64,000 bases of DNA from Acuticoccus sp051016205 (GTDB lineage: Bacteria > Pseudomonadota > Alphaproteobacteria > Rhizobiales > Amorphaceae). Each line of letters begins with the position of its first letter. Within the stretch, counting starts at the first letter, position 1. Shown piece by piece: positions 61,966-64,000 of this stretch. Position numbers and translations under genes: made by a program. The notes below the pieces were generated by a model. The model saw only the letters and a program-made list of their open reading frames with translations, had not been told where the DNA came from and made no database searches. The stretch spans positions 6,076,001 to 6,140,000 of the forward strand of contig CP136534.1 of NCBI GenBank assembly GCA_051016205.1, written 5' to 3'.

Positions 61966-63951
61966 ATGGCAAAAGACATGACACTCGACCCCGTCACGTT
62001 CGAAGTTCTGAAGAACTCCTTCATCACCTCGGTCGACCAGATGGCCGAGCAGGTCTTGCGCACCTGCTACTCATTCGTGATGTACAATCGCGACTTCTCC
62101 AGCGCACTGCACGATGCGAACGGGGATTCCGCCGCCCAGGGCAACCAGGACATTGCCGTCCACGTCGGCACGCTGCACTTCACCTGCAAGGCGGTGATGG
62201 AGGCCTTCAAGGGCGAGATGAAGCCCGGCGACGTGTACGCTATCAACTGCCCCTACCTCGGCGGGACACACTTTTCCGACGTTCGCCTCATCCGGCCGAT
62301 CTTCTCAGAAGGCGAGGTGATCGCCTACAGCCAGTCGAACGGCCACTGGTCGGACCTTGGCGGCAGCGTGCCGGGATCGTTCGACGTGACCGCGCGCGAC
62401 ATGTTCAAGGAGGCGGTGCGCATCACGCCGATCCGGTTGTGGCGCGAAGGCGAATTCTGCAAGGACGTGGCGCACTTGCTGGCCAACAACACCCGCGATC
62501 CGGGCTCCATCATCGGCGACATTCAATCGCAAGCGCAGGCGACCCAGGTGTGCGAGCGTGAGATCCTGCGCCTTGTGGACAAGTACGGCCGCGACACGGT
62601 GATGACCGGCCTTGCGGAGGTGCAGGACTACGTGGAGCGCTCGGTACGCCAGCGCATCGCAGCGCTCCCGGACGGCGAATGGGAGACCGTTGATTACATC
62701 GACCGCGACCCGTCCAAGGGCGAGGGGCTGATCCCGATCCGCGTTAAGCTGACCATCAAGGGCGACAAAGCGTACTACGATTTCACCGGCAGCCACGGCA
62801 TCATCGCCTCCATCTATAACAGCACCTATAGCGGCACCTTCTCGGCCGTGGCGGCCGGAATGAAGACATTCTTCCCCGACCTTCCGCTGAATTCGGGCTT
62901 TTACCGCGCCTTCGAAATCAGCGTGCCGGAGGGTTCCATCGTCGACGCCCAATGGCCTGTCGCGGTCACCGGCTTCTTGATGCCGTTTGAGAAGATCATG
63001 AATTCGATCTACGAAATGTGGTCGAAGATCATGCCGGAGCGGGCAATCGCCTGCGCATTCAACCTTGAATATCTGCTCACCGGCGGAATGGATACGCGCA
63101 AAGGCGACCGAAACATCTTCATGTTCTATGACTGGCTTCCAGGCGGCTGGGGCGGGCGCAACGGCAAAGACGGCTGCAACGTCACCACCGCGTGCTTCGG
63201 CACAGGGCTGATGGCCCAGCCCGTGGAAGGCCAGGAGCGGGCTGCGCCGATCCGCACCACACACTTCCAGATCGAGACCGACAGCCCCGGCCCCGGCCGA
63301 TGGCGCGGCGGTGCGGGCGTGCGCAAAACCTCCGTGCTGCTTGAGGCGGACGACACCGTCATCTCCTATATCTGCGACCGTGAGCGGGCCGTCGTCTGGG
63401 GGATCGAGGGGGGGCTGCCGTCGATGCCGCACGGCCTTCACCTGGTGCGCGATGGTGCGGACGAAGAAGACTGGCTCGGCTCGATCTTCTCCGATGTGCC
63501 CATCAAAAAGGGCGATGTGTTCTCTCGCCCCACTGCCGGTGGAGGCGGCTACGGTGACCCACTGGAGCGGGATCCGAACGCCGTGTTGGAGGATGTGATC
63601 GACGAGTATGTCTCGGTCGAACGGGCGCGCAAGGACTACGGCGTCGTCATCGAGGCGGTGGACCCCGAGATCCTGGAATATCGCATCGACGAAGCGGCGA
63701 CGGCGCGGGAGCGGGATGCCATCAGGGACGCGCGCGCCGGTTGGCTGCGTGAAGACCCGCAGAAGGTCGCAGACGCTTATCGGGCGGGCGAGATTGACAA
63801 GCTCGACGTGATCCGCCGCTATGCGGTGCTGCTCGACTGGGTGACGGGCGAGGTGCTGCCGAACTCCACGGAGGACTTCCGCGAGACGGTGCTTCGGCGC
63901 AGCGCCGCGCACTGGGGCGGCAACGGGACCTGCGCCGCGGCAAGCGCCTGA
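61966..63951 (+). CDS. HyuB-type hydantoinase/oxoprolinase subunit B
   Basis: The second subunit of the HyuA/HyuB enzyme, 661 residues. Family segments are 'DPVTFEVLKNSFITSVDQMA', 'FSSALHDANGDSAAQGNQDI', 'YAINCPYLGGTHFSDVRLIR', 'STYSGTFSAVAAGMKTFFPD' and 'FSRPTAGGGGYGDPLERDPN'. ATG 61966 has an excellent AAGGAGGGG site. HyuB-type subunits interact with HyuA and complete ring opening or phosphorylation-driven hydrolysis; relatives include caprolactamase, N-methylhydantoinase and 5-oxoprolinase, so the substrate is open. The frame upstream to 61780 lies inside hyuA and is rejected. Confidence 0.93.
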   Translation: MAKDMTLDPVTFEVLKNSFITSVDQMAEQVLRTCYSFVMYNRDFSSALHDANGDSAAQGNQDIAVHVGTLHFTCKAVMEAFKGEMKPGDVYAINCPYLGGTHFSDVRLIRPIFSEGEVIAYSQSNGHWSDLGGSVPGSFDVTARDMFKEAVRITPIRLWREGEFCKDVAHLLANNTRDPGSIIGDIQSQAQATQVCEREILRLVDKYGRDTVMTGLAEVQDYVERSVRQRIAALPDGEWETVDYIDRDPSKGEGLIPIRVKLTIKGDKAYYDFTGSHGIIASIYNSTYSGTFSAVAAGMKTFFPDLPLNSGFYRAFEISVPEGSIVDAQWPVAVTGFLMPFEKIMNSIYEMWSKIMPERAIACAFNLEYLLTGGMDTRKGDRNIFMFYDWLPGGWGGRNGKDGCNVTTACFGTGLMAQPVEGQERAAPIRTTHFQIETDSPGPGRWRGGAGVRKTSVLLEADDTVISYICDRERAVVWGIEGGLPSMPHGLHLVRDGADEEDWLGSIFSDVPIKKGDVFSRPTAGGGGYGDPLERDPNAVLEDVIDEYVSVERARKDYGVVIEAVDPEILEYRIDEAATARERDAIRDARAGWLREDPQKVADAYRAGEIDKLDVIRRYAVLLDWVTGEVLPNSTEDFRETVLRRSAAHWGGNGTCAAASA

Positions 63952-63960
63952 CGGTGCAAC

Positions 63961-63993
63961 GCCCGAACGCTGGCACCTGCGCAGCGTTCGGGC
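63961..63993 (+). terminator. Long hairpin after hyuB
   Basis: A perfect 11-bp inverted repeat (GCCCGAACGCT / AGCGTTCGGGC, loop 11 bases) begins 9 bases after the hyuB stop. The window ends before any T-tract can be seen, so I call it a probable operon terminator or 3' stabilising stem. Confidence 0.6.
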
Positions 63994-64000
63994 AGTCTGC

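Overview
The window comes from a GC-rich alphaproteobacterium, most likely of the Hyphomicrobiales (Rhizobiales). Four things point there: the rimP-nusA-ylxR-infB-rbfA-truB-rpsO-pnp order, an Omp10-type outer-membrane lipoprotein as known from Brucella, a split glycine decarboxylase (gcvPA/gcvPB), and a ScfR/RamB-type regulator divergent from isocitrate lyase. I cannot name genus or species. Almost everything up to about 46.5 kb is chromosomal housekeeping with tight, often overlapping gene junctions.

Layout. 1-0.8 kb: the end of a polysaccharide deacetylase gene and an Omp10-like lipoprotein. 0.8-11.8 kb (minus strand): the translation/RNA-decay supercluster from rimP to pnp, with one small exported SH3-like gene inserted between truB and rpsO. 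12-13.1 kb: rppH and a secreted glutathione peroxidase. 13.1-20.2 kb (minus): a glycine-cleavage operon behind a recognisable promoter and a tandem glycine riboswitch. It runs gcvT-gcvH-Nudix-gcvPA-gcvPB and appears to continue into an SDR, a DCC-family thiol protein and a PNPOx-like flavoprotein. 20.2-23.4 kb: a lipoprotein, then ispH, thrB and rnhA. 23.5-26.9 kb: aceA with a small companion gene, divergent from its probable XRE/ScfR-type regulator. 26.9-31.7 kb: two exported or membrane-anchored proteins of unknown role, ettA and greA. 31.8-38.7 kb: carB and carA, separated by a small XRE regulator, a 40-residue ORF with an ideal ribosome binding site, a zinc metallopeptidase and a GNAT acetyltransferase. 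39-45.5 kb: yqeY, dnaG, rpoD and a class III nucleotide cyclase. 45.5-46.6 kb: a SIMPL-domain protein and a tRNA with a CAU anticodon.

46.6-50.4 kb is a visibly AT-richer, gene-poor accessory segment beside the tRNA. It holds an IS5-family transposase remnant, an orphan glycosyltransferase-like gene and a tiny lipoprotein. 50.4-63.95 kb (plus strand) is a coherent catabolic block: alpha/beta hydrolase, amidase-signature amidase, M81/MlrC-type metallopeptidase, a complete family-5 (Dpp/Opp-type) ABC importer with a fused double ATPase, and hyuA/hyuB-type ATP-dependent hydantoinase/lactamase subunits. Together these genes suggest uptake and stepwise opening of a cyclic amide, hydantoin, lactam or small peptide whose identity cannot be read from the sequence.

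The least explained places are: (i) the 35.3-36.9 kb divergent module, in which three copies of a CGCAC-n3-GTGCG-type palindrome lie at about 21 and 41 bp centre spacing between a small XRE gene and the 40-residue basic ORF; (ii) the catabolic operon, a combination of three amide-cleaving chemistries with one importer; (iii) the accessory segment next to the tRNA; and (iv) a collagen-like Gly-X-Y insertion in the RpoD spacer.
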